The notes beneath the pieces are model-generated. The model ran no database searches. It saw only the letters and a list, made by a program, of their open reading frames with translations, and was not told where the DNA came from. Shown here in pieces: positions 16,745-25,374 of a stretch of 64,000 nt of DNA; the stretch's first letter is position 1; each line of letters begins with the position of its first letter. The position numbers were made by a program, and so were the translations under genes. Source of the stretch: Oscillospiraceae bacterium (GTDB taxonomy: Bacteria; Bacillota; Clostridia; Oscillospirales; Acutalibacteraceae); NCBI GenBank assembly GCA_902792905.1, contig CADBBH010000010.1, forward strand, positions 1-64,000, given 5' to 3'.

Positions 16745-19700
16745 TTATTGCATGTAACTTCCGTAAAGTTCAATCAGTTTGATGATATCATCAAATGTGA
16801 ATTTGCCTTTTTCCACGGCAACCTTAAGATACGGGCCGTTGAAAGCAACGAATGTGTCATAGCTTACATAATCCTTGAATACGGAATAGTCATAGAGGCC
16901 GTACTTCTCGACATCGGCATCAAACTGCTTTTTATCATAACGCATCTTTTTGCCCATATCAATCCAGTTATAGAAATCATCGGGCGGCGCTACCGTCAGA
17001 AGATTCTGGGCAAAAGCGTTCGAATTCTGAGCCGATGTGATCGAATAAGCCGTAGTATATTCATTCGTCACAAAAGCGTTGGTAAGCTTAATCTTTTTGA
17101 ACCTGCCGTTATCCTTCAGACTGACGAATTTATGACCGATATACTCTTTATAATTCTGCGCGGTCGGATAAACATACTTATTGAGAGTGTAATCGAATAT
17201 ACCGTGATCGGCAATCAGTCTGATAACCGTTCCGTCGCTGAATTCAAGATTGAGAACATCGTAATCATCTTTTCCGTGGTTGACAAGGATTGCAATATCC
17301 TTGCCCTCAGTTTTACCGGTAAAGAAATTATAGCTCAGTATCTTATCGGTATAAGCTACTTTTTCTATCGGCTTCTGCGTACCGTCGGCAAGTGCGATCT
17401 GCGTACCGGTGGCAAAGCAACCGCCCGCTTGATATGTCATTTCGGAGAAATAATACTGTATATAATAGTAATAGGTAGTTCCGTCATTGGAAACATAGTG
17501 ATACTGGACAAGATGGGCGCCCGCTCCATTCGATTCAAGATTATCCTTTTCTATTTCCTTACTCGTGTAACAGAGGCCGTTATTATTTTTGCCAAAGCCA
17601 TAATACTGGGCATTCATCGACCTGCCGTATGGCTGGTTTCTAAATGCTGCGCCGTTTGCATACCCAAATACTGCGCTATCGGGCCCGTTGTCCTGCGCTT
17701 TGCCGTGCGGCCAGGTCGAAGAACTTGAATTATAAGTATACTGCACCTGTCCTATATTCTGACCGGTGTTCGGATAATAATCAACAATATTGATAGCATT
17801 GAAAGCAGGAGCAAAATAGTATCCTTTTCCGGATGAATAAGCTGTGTTTCCGTTGCTTGATGTGGGTCCGACCGTAACTATGGGATAATAAACCGTCTGA
17901 CCGCTGACTGTGGTTGAGCCGAAATTGCTGTCGGTTGCGCTTATATCGGGCATAACATAGGTATTATTATTTATAATAACCTTTTTAGCTGTTTTTGCCC
18001 AGGTGCTAACATATGAGAATTCAGCAAATTTGAACTCGACTGACGGTTCAACTGCCGTTACGTTAATCTTGAGTCTTTCGGTATATGTTCTCGATAACTG
18101 GTTGGCATCCGAATCATAATTATACGGATCGGTGTAGGTATATATAACGGTATAATCGCCGATTTCGGAAAACGGAATAGTCTGATTGGTATAACTGACA
18201 CCGTTCATGGAGACGGTATAATCGAGAGTATGTCCGTATTTGTTGATGGTAAGAATCATCGGATCCCAATTGAAAACAGTATCCGGAGTTTCTTTATCGA
18301 AAGAAATCTTTACCGTCTTTGAGGCGCTGTCGTAATAACAGTAATTATTATCGCCCTCTGTTTTGGGTATATAATTCTTATTTGTAAAATCGAATGTCAG
18401 CTCAGGTAATGTATAGTAGTTATTCGGCGGGAAAATATAATCTTCAAGCATTTCCGGACTGCCCTCAGTGGCTTTTGCCGTGTAAACCGAGCCCGTATAT
18501 CCCGCAAGAGATTTCTCAAGGAATCCGTAATTATTGCCGGTATTATCGGTAAGAATCGCCTGAGCCTGACTCGATGAGATATCGTTCGCGCTCGAAAGGA
18601 AGACAATTCCCATGTTTACATAAGTGTTGCCTGAATTCTTATATGCATAAGTAGTATTACTGTAAACGCTGCTCAGCATACTTGAATAAGCCGAAGGAAC
18701 GTCGGCATTAGTCAGCCAGTTATGCTGCTTGAAAGTGCCGTTCAGGGTCAATGTGGTTCCGGAAACGCTCGTAACATGAACGCCGAGACCTTTTAATCCG
18801 TGAGTGGAGTTTGTTGTGACGCAATCCTCAAAGATATTGTCTCCGCCGGTTATCTGGATGTTACCGATAGCACCGCCGTCAAAGACGCAGTTGTTGAAAT
18901 ACGTGTCGGCATTATGGCCGTTCATAACAGCGTATCTGCCGCCTGAGAAGTAAGAATTATAGCATTTGCATCCGTTGACGCCGATATTTACGGCGGGCGC
19001 GTAACCGGGATTGTTAACTCCGTCGGTTACTGCAGAGGTGGGTTCATAGCCTATAAACTGAACATTATCAACAGTTCCGTTTGATATATCCACAAATCCG
19101 GCGGTCTGTGAAGGATTTGAGCGCGTATCTGTTATGCAGAAGCCGTTGCCGTAAAGAATGCGGCCGCCCGAAACTCCGAGGCCCGAAGTGCGAATATCGC
19201 TTAAGAGAATATCATTGCCTGAATTCCAGAGAGATGAATTAACACCTACTGCTCCTGAAAAATTATTGCCATCGACAACTTCAAGATTGAGCTCTGCTAA
19301 ATCGCCGTTATCAAATTTTGCCTGATGGCCGTTATAAAGCATTTTGACTTTGACAACACCGTTGCCGGTAAATTTAAAACGGCCGTTTTCAAAGAATTCC
19401 TGAGCGGTAGCATAGGTTCCGCTTCCGGGAGTGAATGTAAACCCGAGATTTGAGGATCCTTCGATTATCTCAGAAGTAAAGGTTATAAGAGAGGGGTCAA
19501 GATCGTCTGCATAAGCAGTAATGGAAAGAGGATTAACGGAATTGGAAGTGGTTTCATCCTTCTTTTCAAAGAACAATGAGGCGGGAACATTATTGCCGTT
19601 GCCTACTCTGTAGTTATAAGTCAGATGGTTGTTAAGCGGACTTTTGAACGTAGGCTCTTCTCCCTGTTGGGGTTCATCCGCATAAGCTCCCGCGCTGATT

Positions 19701-20314
19701 TTAAACGAAATGTTGTTTAATCTGTTGTTATTCTGATCATATGTTCCCTGATACTCGTTGCCGGCGGAGTGCTTCATGGTGAATTCAATGGCGCATGTTT
19801 TGCTCTCGCCGCTTGCGAGCTCAAGATTGCTGAGCAAATCGGGTGACTGAAAACTGTCATTCAGAGTTCCGATATACGTTTTGGAAGTGAGATCGGAGAT
19901 GTCATTGCAGAGATAAACGTCAATTACATCGCCGATGGGGTGCGCACTGATGTAATCAAATATGTCAAGCTCGGGATCAGGAGTATCGATTCCGAGATTA
20001 TAATTGAAGTCATAATCTCCTGCGTTTTTAACTTTGAAATAACGCATTTCTGTATGATCGGGCTCCCATCTGACGTCGCTGCCGAAGGGAATCTCGTTTC
20101 CGGTGGTCTCAACATTTTTCCAATCTTCAACGGCCGGATCGGCGGACCAGTAAAGCTCTATTTCAAAATTGCCGTTTTCATTCCCGGCAAAAAAGGTCTT
20201 GCCGAAAACACTGAAGCCGGACTGCCTGCGTTCAAAGGTTGAAAGACAAAGAACGGAGGTAATCAGAACCAGCGATATAAGTGAGAAAATCAGTTTTCTT
20301 TTGGAAGCGCGCAT
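16745..20314 (-). CDS. Large exported beta-helix protein with C-terminal Hint domain
   Basis: The start at 20314 (MRASKRKLIFSLISLVLITS) lies 8 nt after AGGAG, giving 1189 aa. The N-terminus is a SipW-substrate-like or classical signal (VLCLSTFERRQSGFSVFG). A middle region (about 370-530) has repeated short strands typical of right-handed parallel beta-helices (GGRYAVMNGHNADTYFNNC, GGDNIFEDCVTTNS). From about 964 there is a Hint (hedgehog/intein) module: Cys966 in GGCFATGTQIALADGTQKPI, a block-B-like VIRLIADHGIF and a late ITSAQNSNAFAQNLL. The terminal His-Asn of splicing inteins is absent, so splicing is unlikely, while thioester-driven self-cleavage remains possible. A helical tail of about 80 residues follows. 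Confidence 0.78.
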   Translation of the reverse strand: MRASKRKLIFSLISLVLITSVLCLSTFERRQSGFSVFGKTFFAGNENGNFEIELYWSADPAVEDWKNVETTGNEIPFGSDVRWEPDHTEMRYFKVKNAGDYDFNYNLGIDTPDPELDIFDYISAHPIGDVIDVYLCNDISDLTSKTYIGTLNDSFQSPDLLSNLELASGESKTCAIEFTMKHSAGNEYQGTYDQNNNRLNNISFKISAGAYADEPQQGEEPTFKSPLNNHLTYNYRVGNGNNVPASLFFEKKDETTSNSVNPLSITAYADDLDPSLITFTSEIIEGSSNLGFTFTPGSGTYATAQEFFENGRFKFTGNGVVKVKMLYNGHQAKFDNGDLAELNLEVVDGNNFSGAVGVNSSLWNSGNDILLSDIRTSGLGVSGGRILYGNGFCITDTRSNPSQTAGFVDISNGTVDNVQFIGYEPTSAVTDGVNNPGYAPAVNIGVNGCKCYNSYFSGGRYAVMNGHNADTYFNNCVFDGGAIGNIQITGGDNIFEDCVTTNSTHGLKGLGVHVTSVSGTTLTLNGTFKQHNWLTNADVPSAYSSMLSSVYSNTTYAYKNSGNTYVNMGIVFLSSANDISSSQAQAILTDNTGNNYGFLEKSLAGYTGSVYTAKATEGSPEMLEDYIFPPNNYYTLPELTFDFTNKNYIPKTEGDNNYCYYDSASKTVKISFDKETPDTVFNWDPMILTINKYGHTLDYTVSMNGVSYTNQTIPFSEIGDYTVIYTYTDPYNYDSDANQLSRTYTERLKINVTAVEPSVEFKFAEFSYVSTWAKTAKKVIINNNTYVMPDISATDSNFGSTTVSGQTVYYPIVTVGPTSSNGNTAYSSGKGYYFAPAFNAINIVDYYPNTGQNIGQVQYTYNSSSSTWPHGKAQDNGPDSAVFGYANGAAFRNQPYGRSMNAQYYGFGKNNNGLCYTSKEIEKDNLESNGAGAHLVQYHYVSNDGTTYYYYIQYYFSEMTYQAGGCFATGTQIALADGTQKPIEKVAYTDKILSYNFFTGKTEGKDIAILVNHGKDDYDVLNLEFSDGTVIRLIADHGIFDYTLNKYVYPTAQNYKEYIGHKFVSLKDNGRFKKIKLTNAFVTNEYTTAYSITSAQNSNAFAQNLLTVAPPDDFYNWIDMGKKMRYDKKQFDADVEKYGLYDYSVFKDYVSYDTFVAFNGPYLKVAVEKGKFTFDDIIKLIELYGSYMQ

Positions 20315-20375
20315 AAAAGCAGCTCCTTTCCTGACGGTAACCAAAAACAATAAAAAGGATTATTGGCTTTGATTA

Positions 20376-20403
20376 CCGTTCACCCCGGTTAGGGGGTGAA
20401 CGG
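20376..20403 (-). other. Intercistronic hairpin
   Basis: CCGTTCACCCC pairs with GGGGTGAACGG (11 bp) between the TasA-like gene and the Hint gene. No T-run follows on the minus strand. It could limit read-through and so adjust the ratio of fibre protein to the large protein. Confidence 0.5.
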
Positions 20404-20418
20404 AAAATCAATTCAGAA

Positions 20419-21426
20419 TCAGAATGCGTAAGTATAGGTACCAGCGGTTACATACTCACCGGTCTCAGCACCGGAAGCATCTCTCTCGAAGAGACGAAGC
20501 TCAACGGTCATAACAAGGCCGGAAATATCGGAAGCTGCGCCGCAGTTGAATTCCTTAACAAGGTTGCAGCACTCTTCATAAGTTACATAAACATCCTTGG
20601 TATCCTTGAGGAGTCTGATCTCGGTGCCTTCTGCGATGTCATCGGCATTGTTGAAAGCAATCCAGTCAGCGCTCCAGGAATCATACTGACCTGCAAGGCA
20701 TACTTCGCCTGCGGGAACAGCCTGATTGAAGGAAACAACATAGTCAGCATTCCAACCGGCATACTTCTCTTCGGGTGCTCCGGGGATCGGAGTGAAGGTA
20801 TAAGCTGTGTCAAGAACGGTTGCGTTGCCGCCTTCGGGAGTAACGGTGGGCATCTCATCGAGTTCCTTGATGAGAGCGACTACTTCTTCATAAGTAGCCT
20901 CGTCATTATCCTGAGTAGCATAAACAGCAATGGCAATGCCGTCGGCAGTCTTGTCCATATATCTGTTGCCGGCATTCTTATCCATTGAACCTGTGAGCTT
21001 GATAGCGTCGGTGGTTTCGCCGGAAGCAAGTCTGCCCTCAAAAGTGGTGGCATCCTGACCGTCTATTTTCCAGGTGATGACATCTGCAAGTTCATTGTCG
21101 CCGTCAACGCCGATAACGCTGATCTTATACTTGATATTGCAGGTGCCGGTGTTCTTGAGGTATACATCCTCAACCGTGTAGCTGCAGCCGGGCTCCCAGA
21201 GGGTATCTTCGCCTGCATCTACGAATGAAAGAGTCTTGCCGACAAGAGTGGCGTCTGCACTGTCAACAAGGTCAATATAGAGATTACCTGACTTAACTGT
21301 GTTGACAAGAGACGAGGTGGATGCTGACCACCAAGCGAATGTGGTTCCAAGAAGCATTACGAAGCAAAGAGCAAGGGAAATAACGCTTGCTGCTACTGCG
21401 CTCTTGGAAGAGTTTTTCTTGAGCAT
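20419..21426 (-). CDS. TasA/camelysin-like exported protein (335 aa)
   Basis: The N-terminal helix (SAVAASVISLALCFVMLLGT) ends in TFAWWSASTSS, then NTVKSGNLYIDLVDS, the pattern of SipW-processed TasA/camelysin-family proteins. A beta-rich core to about residue 165 (LWEPGCSYTVEDVYLKNTG) is shared with the 182-aa neighbour. A second, C-terminal part (about 175-335) is extra and contains WNADYVVSF and EVCLAGQYDSW. TasA relatives form amyloid-like fibres in biofilm matrix, and that role here is inferred from family and context. Confidence 0.78.
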   Translation of the reverse strand: MLKKNSSKSAVAASVISLALCFVMLLGTTFAWWSASTSSLVNTVKSGNLYIDLVDSADATLVGKTLSFVDAGEDTLWEPGCSYTVEDVYLKNTGTCNIKYKISVIGVDGDNELADVITWKIDGQDATTFEGRLASGETTDAIKLTGSMDKNAGNRYMDKTADGIAIAVYATQDNDEATYEEVVALIKELDEMPTVTPEGGNATVLDTAYTFTPIPGAPEEKYAGWNADYVVSFNQAVPAGEVCLAGQYDSWSADWIAFNNADDIAEGTEIRLLKDTKDVYVTYEECCNLVKEFNCGAASDISGLVMTVELRLFERDASGAETGEYVTAGTYTYAF

Positions 21427-21477
21427 AATTAATCTCTCCTCTTTTATTTTAGGTCTTTAAGGCCTTGATTAATATGA

Positions 21478-22026
21478 TCATGCCGGGTATTCTGCGTTTG
21501 CGGTTGTCTGCTTTGCGTAAACGGTAATGCTGATTCCGCTTGCTGATTTGCCCATTACACTGTTGGGAGTTGCGTGCTTCATCGTTCCGACAAGGAGAAC
21601 GGGAACATTGGCAGCATTGGCAGCAATCGTTCCTTCATAATCGGCAAGTTCGACAGTTTCGCCGCCCACTTTTACAGACCAGTCAATCCACTGACCGAGA
21701 TCACCTGAGCCGTCAATGCCGGTAACTACAATCTTGTATTTAAGATCGAGATCGCCGTTATTCTTGATATAAACGGGTTCAAGCTCATATATACCGTCGG
21801 GCTGCCACAGATTTGAATCGCCTGTAAAGTTGACTGTTCCGCCTACTATGGAAGCACCTTGAGCGTTAACGAGCTCGACATCAAGAGTACCCGCCTGGAT
21901 AGTGTTTACATTTGTCGAAGTGCTGTCATTGAATACCGCGTAGGTGGTTCCGATAAGCATTGCTATAGCAACAGTAATAATCAGGATGCCGGAAAGCAGT
22001 GATTTTCCGAATGAATTTTTACTCAT
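21478..22026 (-). CDS. TasA/camelysin-like exported protein (182 aa)
   Basis: I start at 22026 (MSKNSFGKSL), 7 nt after AAGGAGGAG. The longer frame upstream overlaps the peptidase gene. The signal helix (GILIITVAIAMLIGT) is followed by TYAVFNDSTSTNVNTIQAG and LDVEL, an almost textbook SipW-substrate junction. The core has LWQPDGIYELEPVYIKNNGD, closely matching the 335-aa neighbour. At 182 aa it is the size of simple camelysin/TasA subunits and is the best candidate for the main fibre protein. Confidence 0.85.
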   Translation of the reverse strand: MSKNSFGKSLLSGILIITVAIAMLIGTTYAVFNDSTSTNVNTIQAGTLDVELVNAQGASIVGGTVNFTGDSNLWQPDGIYELEPVYIKNNGDLDLKYKIVVTGIDGSGDLGQWIDWSVKVGGETVELADYEGTIAANAANVPVLLVGTMKHATPNSVMGKSASGISITVYAKQTTANAEYPA

Positions 22027-22093
22027 TACATTACTCCTCCTTTCTGAATGATTATATACATAACGCAAAAGCGTTTTGATACCTGAACAATAA

Positions 22094-22840
22094 TTATTCG
22101 TTATCTTCTTTTTCTTCGCCGTCATCGGAATCTTCTTCCCGCGAATCTTTGTCGCCGGATTTCTGATCCGAAGCGGCACCGCCGCTGATCTGCGCCTTGA
22201 GCGCTTCAAGCTCCGCCATCATTTCCCGGGTTTTTTTCTTTTCAGCGGCGAGTTCTTCACGCTCTGACTGAATGGCGTTTGCCTGCTCCTTCTTATATCC
22301 TCTGAATGCCTTTACGGTATTGATTGCCTGAATCGCAATGAAAAGCATGAAAGGGATAAGAATGCAGCAGATATATCCGGGCACTGTTTTCAAAAAATTG
22401 AAAAATTTTCCGACTTTTGGAAGTCTGAACTGATATTTGCCCTCCACACTGAAATAGTCAACAACTGTTAGGTCATCGGTATTCGTGGTGGTGCCGTAGG
22501 TTACAAATCCGGGCTCGCCGTCGGCTGTCGTAGTAAGGCGACGGATTTTATGGGTAATAGTTTCTCCGTAACTCGCACTGTTTTTGGAGACGAATGTAAT
22601 GATATCTCCTTCTTTTAGGGTGGAAGGGTCAACCTCTTTGACCACTACCACATCGCCGGCTTCGAAATCCGTAGCCTTCATTGAATCGGAAAGAACGATA
22701 TAACCTTTATATCCGAATATACTGCGGTTGCCCTTGTCCAGAGTGGAAGAAGAAATAAAAGTAAACAGCATTATCGCTACTGCAAAAATCAGCAGCAGCC
22801 AAGTAATAACCGATTTGATAACGCCGAGAGTTTTTTTCAT
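22094..22840 (-). CDS. sipW: SipW-like signal peptidase I
   Basis: The 248-aa membrane peptidase has an N-terminal helix (VITWLLLIFAVAIMLFTFIS), catalytic serine in VLSDSM and the ER/archaeal-type His in ETITHKI in place of the bacterial Lys, the hallmark of SipW. A second membrane helix (CILIPFMLFIAIQAI) follows and a charged coiled-coil tail (about 190-248, Glu/Lys-rich) ends the protein. The ATG at 22840 is 8 nt from GAGG; a GTG at 22849 is too close. It is the first gene of the cluster and presumably processes the exported proteins encoded next to it. Confidence 0.92.
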   Translation of the reverse strand: MKKTLGVIKSVITWLLLIFAVAIMLFTFISSSTLDKGNRSIFGYKGYIVLSDSMKATDFEAGDVVVVKEVDPSTLKEGDIITFVSKNSASYGETITHKIRRLTTTADGEPGFVTYGTTTNTDDLTVVDYFSVEGKYQFRLPKVGKFFNFLKTVPGYICCILIPFMLFIAIQAINTVKAFRGYKKEQANAIQSEREELAAEKKKTREMMAELEALKAQISGGAASDQKSGDKDSREEDSDDGEEKEDNE

Positions 22841-22955
22841 TGGAGTCACCTCAGAAAGAAATTAAATCATACATTTCAGCTTTATGCTGAATTTAAATCC
22901 CCAACAGAAGTAATTAAATTATGTTACTATATAATAAGACTAATTATACAGATTT

Positions 22956-22984
22956 ATTTTACTGCAAATATAGAAATATGTCAA
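22956..22984 (-). promoter_or_regulatory. Promoter of the SipW/TasA cluster
   Basis: TTGACA, 17-nt spacer, TAAAAT on the minus strand, leaving a leader of about 105 nt before sipW. The stretch 22841-23240 holds only this promoter, the opposing promoter at 23055 and the tRNA-like remnant. Confidence 0.7.
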
Positions 22985-23054
22985 TATTATTTTTTTAGTT
23001 TAACATTAAAACTTTATTATAGTTAAAGTCAAACATCTGAAACACACTCTTTTC

Positions 23055-23083
23055 TTGACAATGTATAGCAATCGCTGTATAAT
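23055..23083 (+). promoter_or_regulatory. Perfect-consensus promoter
   Basis: TTGACA, exactly 17 nt, TATAAT. It reads toward the dehydrogenase at 23241 through a leader of about 150 nt that contains the tRNA 3'-end remnant. Confidence 0.8.
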
Positions 23084-23196
23084 AATTTGAGGTCAGTTTA
23101 AGAACCGGTGAATGTCAAAAAAGCCGCTTTTAATATGCTGAACTGCATTCACAAAGGGCAGCAGGCCTCTAGAGACACAAGGCATTCAAGATTCAG

Positions 23197-23217
23197 GCCG
23201 CACTGTCTCCACTATAT
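23197..23217 (+). repeat. tRNA-Val 3'-end remnant (att-like)
   Basis: Matches 15443-15463 of tRNA-Val at 20 of 21 positions (GCCGCACTGTCTCCAC exact). The preceding bases keep only part of the T-loop and no cloverleaf can be drawn, so this is a fragment rather than a tRNA. Such copies typically mark the far end of an element that integrated at a tRNA gene. Confidence 0.65.
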
Positions 23218-23240
23218 TTTATACGGAAGGAAGATGCCGT

Positions 23241-24254
23241 TTGAAACAGCTTAAAATCGGTATAATCGGCGCCGGCAGAATCGGCTCCCTGCACGCGAAA
23301 TCAATCGCGTATAACGTACCGACCGCAGTCGTTGCGGGAATCACTGATGTCAAAATCGAAAACGCAAAAAAAGTTGCTGAAGAGCTCAATATTCCGAAGG
23401 TTTATGCGGATTATAAAGAGATGCTCGCCGATCCCGAGGTTGAGGCGGTTCTCGTCTGCTCCTCGACTGACACACATGCGGATATCGCAATTGAAGCGGC
23501 GGCAGCAGGGAAGCACATTTTCTGCGAGAAGCCCGTTGACCTTACACCCGAAAAAGTCCGCGCAGTTATAGAAGCCGTCAAGACAGCAGGCGTCAAGCTT
23601 CAGGTAGGTTTCAACCGTCGCTTCGACCATAACTTCGCAAACGTCAGAGCAATGGTCAACAACGGAAAAATCGGAGACGTTCACATCATCAAAATCACTT
23701 CAAGAGACCCTGCTCCCCCGCCGGCAGAATATTCAGCAGTCAGCGGCGGAATGTTCCTTGACATGACCATTCATGATTTCGATATGGCCCGCTTTCTCGC
23801 AGGCGCTGACGTTACCGAAGTATATGCTAATGCGACATGCCTTGTCGATCCCGCTATCGGTGAAGCCGGCGATGTTGACACAGCGGTTATTTCACTGAAA
23901 TTCGCAAACGGCGCTGTAGGCGTAATCGATAACAGCAGGCGCGCGGCTTACGGCTACGATCAGAGAATCGAAGTATTCGGAAGCAAAGGCGCGGCAGTCG
24001 CTTCAAACGATACACCGACCAATGTTGTTTTCATGGGCGATGAAGGCGTTGTTGCCGACAAGCCTCTCTACTTCTTCCTTGAAAGATATATGCAGTCATT
24101 CAGAGATGAGATGCTTCAGTTCGTTAACGCAGTTCTCAATGATAAAGATACTCCGACAAACGGCGAGGACGGTCTCAATTCTATTCTTATCGCTCTTGCG
24201 GCAAAGAAATCCGTCGCTGAGGGCAGACCTGTTCAGGTCAGTGAAATTCAATAA
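23241..24254 (+). CDS. iolG: Gfo/Idh/MocA dehydrogenase, inositol 2-dehydrogenase-like
   Basis: The 337-aa NAD(P)-dependent oxidoreductase starts at TTG 23241, 7 nt after GGAAGGAAG. It has the Rossmann motif GIIGAGRIGSLHAKS (8-22), the conserved EKPV (about 96) and the catalytic-region signature GGMFLDMTIHDFDMARF with Asp/His positions typical of inositol dehydrogenases. Length and sequence style match IolG, which oxidises myo-inositol to scyllo-inosose. No other iol genes are nearby, so a related sugar substrate is possible. A six-codon ATG ORF overlaps the start. Confidence 0.82.
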   Translation: MKQLKIGIIGAGRIGSLHAKSIAYNVPTAVVAGITDVKIENAKKVAEELNIPKVYADYKEMLADPEVEAVLVCSSTDTHADIAIEAAAAGKHIFCEKPVDLTPEKVRAVIEAVKTAGVKLQVGFNRRFDHNFANVRAMVNNGKIGDVHIIKITSRDPAPPPAEYSAVSGGMFLDMTIHDFDMARFLAGADVTEVYANATCLVDPAIGEAGDVDTAVISLKFANGAVGVIDNSRRAAYGYDQRIEVFGSKGAAVASNDTPTNVVFMGDEGVVADKPLYFFLERYMQSFRDEMLQFVNAVLNDKDTPTNGEDGLNSILIALAAKKSVAEGRPVQVSEIQ

Positions 24255-24262
24255 TATCAAGG

Positions 24263-24282
24263 CGCTCTGCTTCGGCAGAGCG
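24263..24282 (+). other. Intergenic hairpin
   Basis: CGCTCTGC-TTCG-GCAGAGCG, a stable UUCG tetraloop stem without a T-run, between the dehydrogenase and GDPD genes. It may protect or partly attenuate the transcript. Confidence 0.55.
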
Positions 24283-24301
24283 TCAATTATAAGGTGATAT
24301 A

Positions 24302-25288
24302 ATGAACATTGTCATTGTTATACTTGCTGTGATATGCGCGGTCATATTACTGCTTCTTGCTCTGCTTGTATTCGCTCTGATTGCGGGCCATTTCGTTCCG
24401 AAGAATCTCAGGAATATCCCCGATAATCACTCCCCTCTTTTCGCTGAAGGAGAAGCACAGATAGGCGCCCACCGCGCAGGTGCGGGCATTGCCCCGGAGA
24501 ATACTCCGATGGCGTTCGATCTTTGCCTGAATTCTGATAAATTCACCGTTCACGAGCTTGAATTCGACCTGCATACAACCAAGGATGATAAGCTGATTAT
24601 ACTCCACGACCCGACACTCGACCGCACGACCGATGCAAGAGAGATTTACAATAAGGATAAGATATTCCCGCAAGATCTGACTTATGAAGAAATCAGCAAG
24701 CTTAATCCCGGCGAGAGTTTCGTTACGGACAGCGGTGAAATGCCTTATAAAGGACTGCGGGGCAAAGATATTCCCGACGGACTTAAGATTCCTCTGCTTG
24801 AAGATATAATCGATAAAATCGAGGCTCACGGGAAGTATCTGTACAGTATTGATATCAAAGACAGCGGCGAAAGAGGTCAGAAGGCAGCAGACGCATTGAT
24901 AAAACTGACTCGTGAAAAAGGTATTGCCGACAGAGTAATTATTGCTTCCTTCAATAATGATATTACGAGATATCTTACAAAGAATTATCCGGATACGCAG
25001 AGATCCATAGGTGTATTTGAAGGCGTGTTGTTTTATTTCGCATGCGCTTTCAATATAAGGCTGAAAAAAGAAAAACTGCCGTTCAAGGCGGTTCAGCTTC
25101 CGGCTAACCAGTTTAAAATCATTAAACTCGGAACCGAAAGATTCGTAAGATATTGCCATAATCTCGGAATCGCCGTTCAGTATTGGACCATTGATGACAT
25201 TGATGAAATCAAGCGTCTGAGCGGCATAGGGGCAGATTGCATAATCACCGATATACCGGATAAGATGTATAGTCTGCTGTATAAATAA
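24302..25288 (+). CDS. Glycerophosphodiester phosphodiesterase family
   Basis: The 328-aa protein has an N-terminal membrane anchor (VIVILAVICAVILLLLALLV) and a GDPD TIM barrel facing outside. Seen are the catalytic GAHRAGAGIAPENT (His in HRAG, Glu in PENT), ELEFDLHTT and ILHDPTLDRTTD, with KIPLLEDII further on. Such enzymes cleave glycerophosphodiesters to glycerol-3-phosphate and an alcohol. In Gram-positives they may act on lipid or teichoic acid breakdown products. It lies 47 nt behind the dehydrogenase and ends at a strong terminator. Confidence 0.88.
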   Translation: MNIVIVILAVICAVILLLLALLVFALIAGHFVPKNLRNIPDNHSPLFAEGEAQIGAHRAGAGIAPENTPMAFDLCLNSDKFTVHELEFDLHTTKDDKLIILHDPTLDRTTDAREIYNKDKIFPQDLTYEEISKLNPGESFVTDSGEMPYKGLRGKDIPDGLKIPLLEDIIDKIEAHGKYLYSIDIKDSGERGQKAADALIKLTREKGIADRVIIASFNNDITRYLTKNYPDTQRSIGVFEGVLFYFACAFNIRLKKEKLPFKAVQLPANQFKIIKLGTERFVRYCHNLGIAVQYWTIDDIDEIKRLSGIGADCIITDIPDKMYSLLYK

Positions 25289-25311
25289 GATGTTAATAAT
25301 CACCCAATTAC

Positions 25312-25343
25312 AACAGCGGCATGGATGAATCCGTGCCGCTGTT
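25312..25343. terminator. Bidirectional terminator
   Basis: AACAGCGGCA (312-321)/TGCCGCTGTT (334-343) with an inner GGAT/ATCC extension, between convergent genes. The T-run is short. Confidence 0.7.
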
Positions 25344-25374
25344 TCGATTATACGGTATTCAGTTTTTGCTCTGT

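Noticed and set aside
16745-17417. A splicing intein
   Set aside because: The C-terminal His-Asn and a following extein with Cys/Ser/Thr are missing, so only a Hint-type module is supported.
16748-17728. Plus-strand frame of 326 codons
   Set aside because: It is antisense to the Hint domain region, which has recognisable motifs on the minus strand.
23161-23217. A second, intact tRNA gene
   Set aside because: Only the 3' strand of the acceptor and T arm is left; no D-arm, anticodon stem or 5' acceptor pairs with it.
15261-23240. An active mobile island between the tRNA copies
   Set aside because: No integrase, relaxase, transposase or phage gene is present, so only a relic can be claimed.
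24347-25303. Minus-strand frame of 318 codons
   Set aside because: It mirrors the GDPD gene, whose catalytic motifs are all intact on the plus strand.
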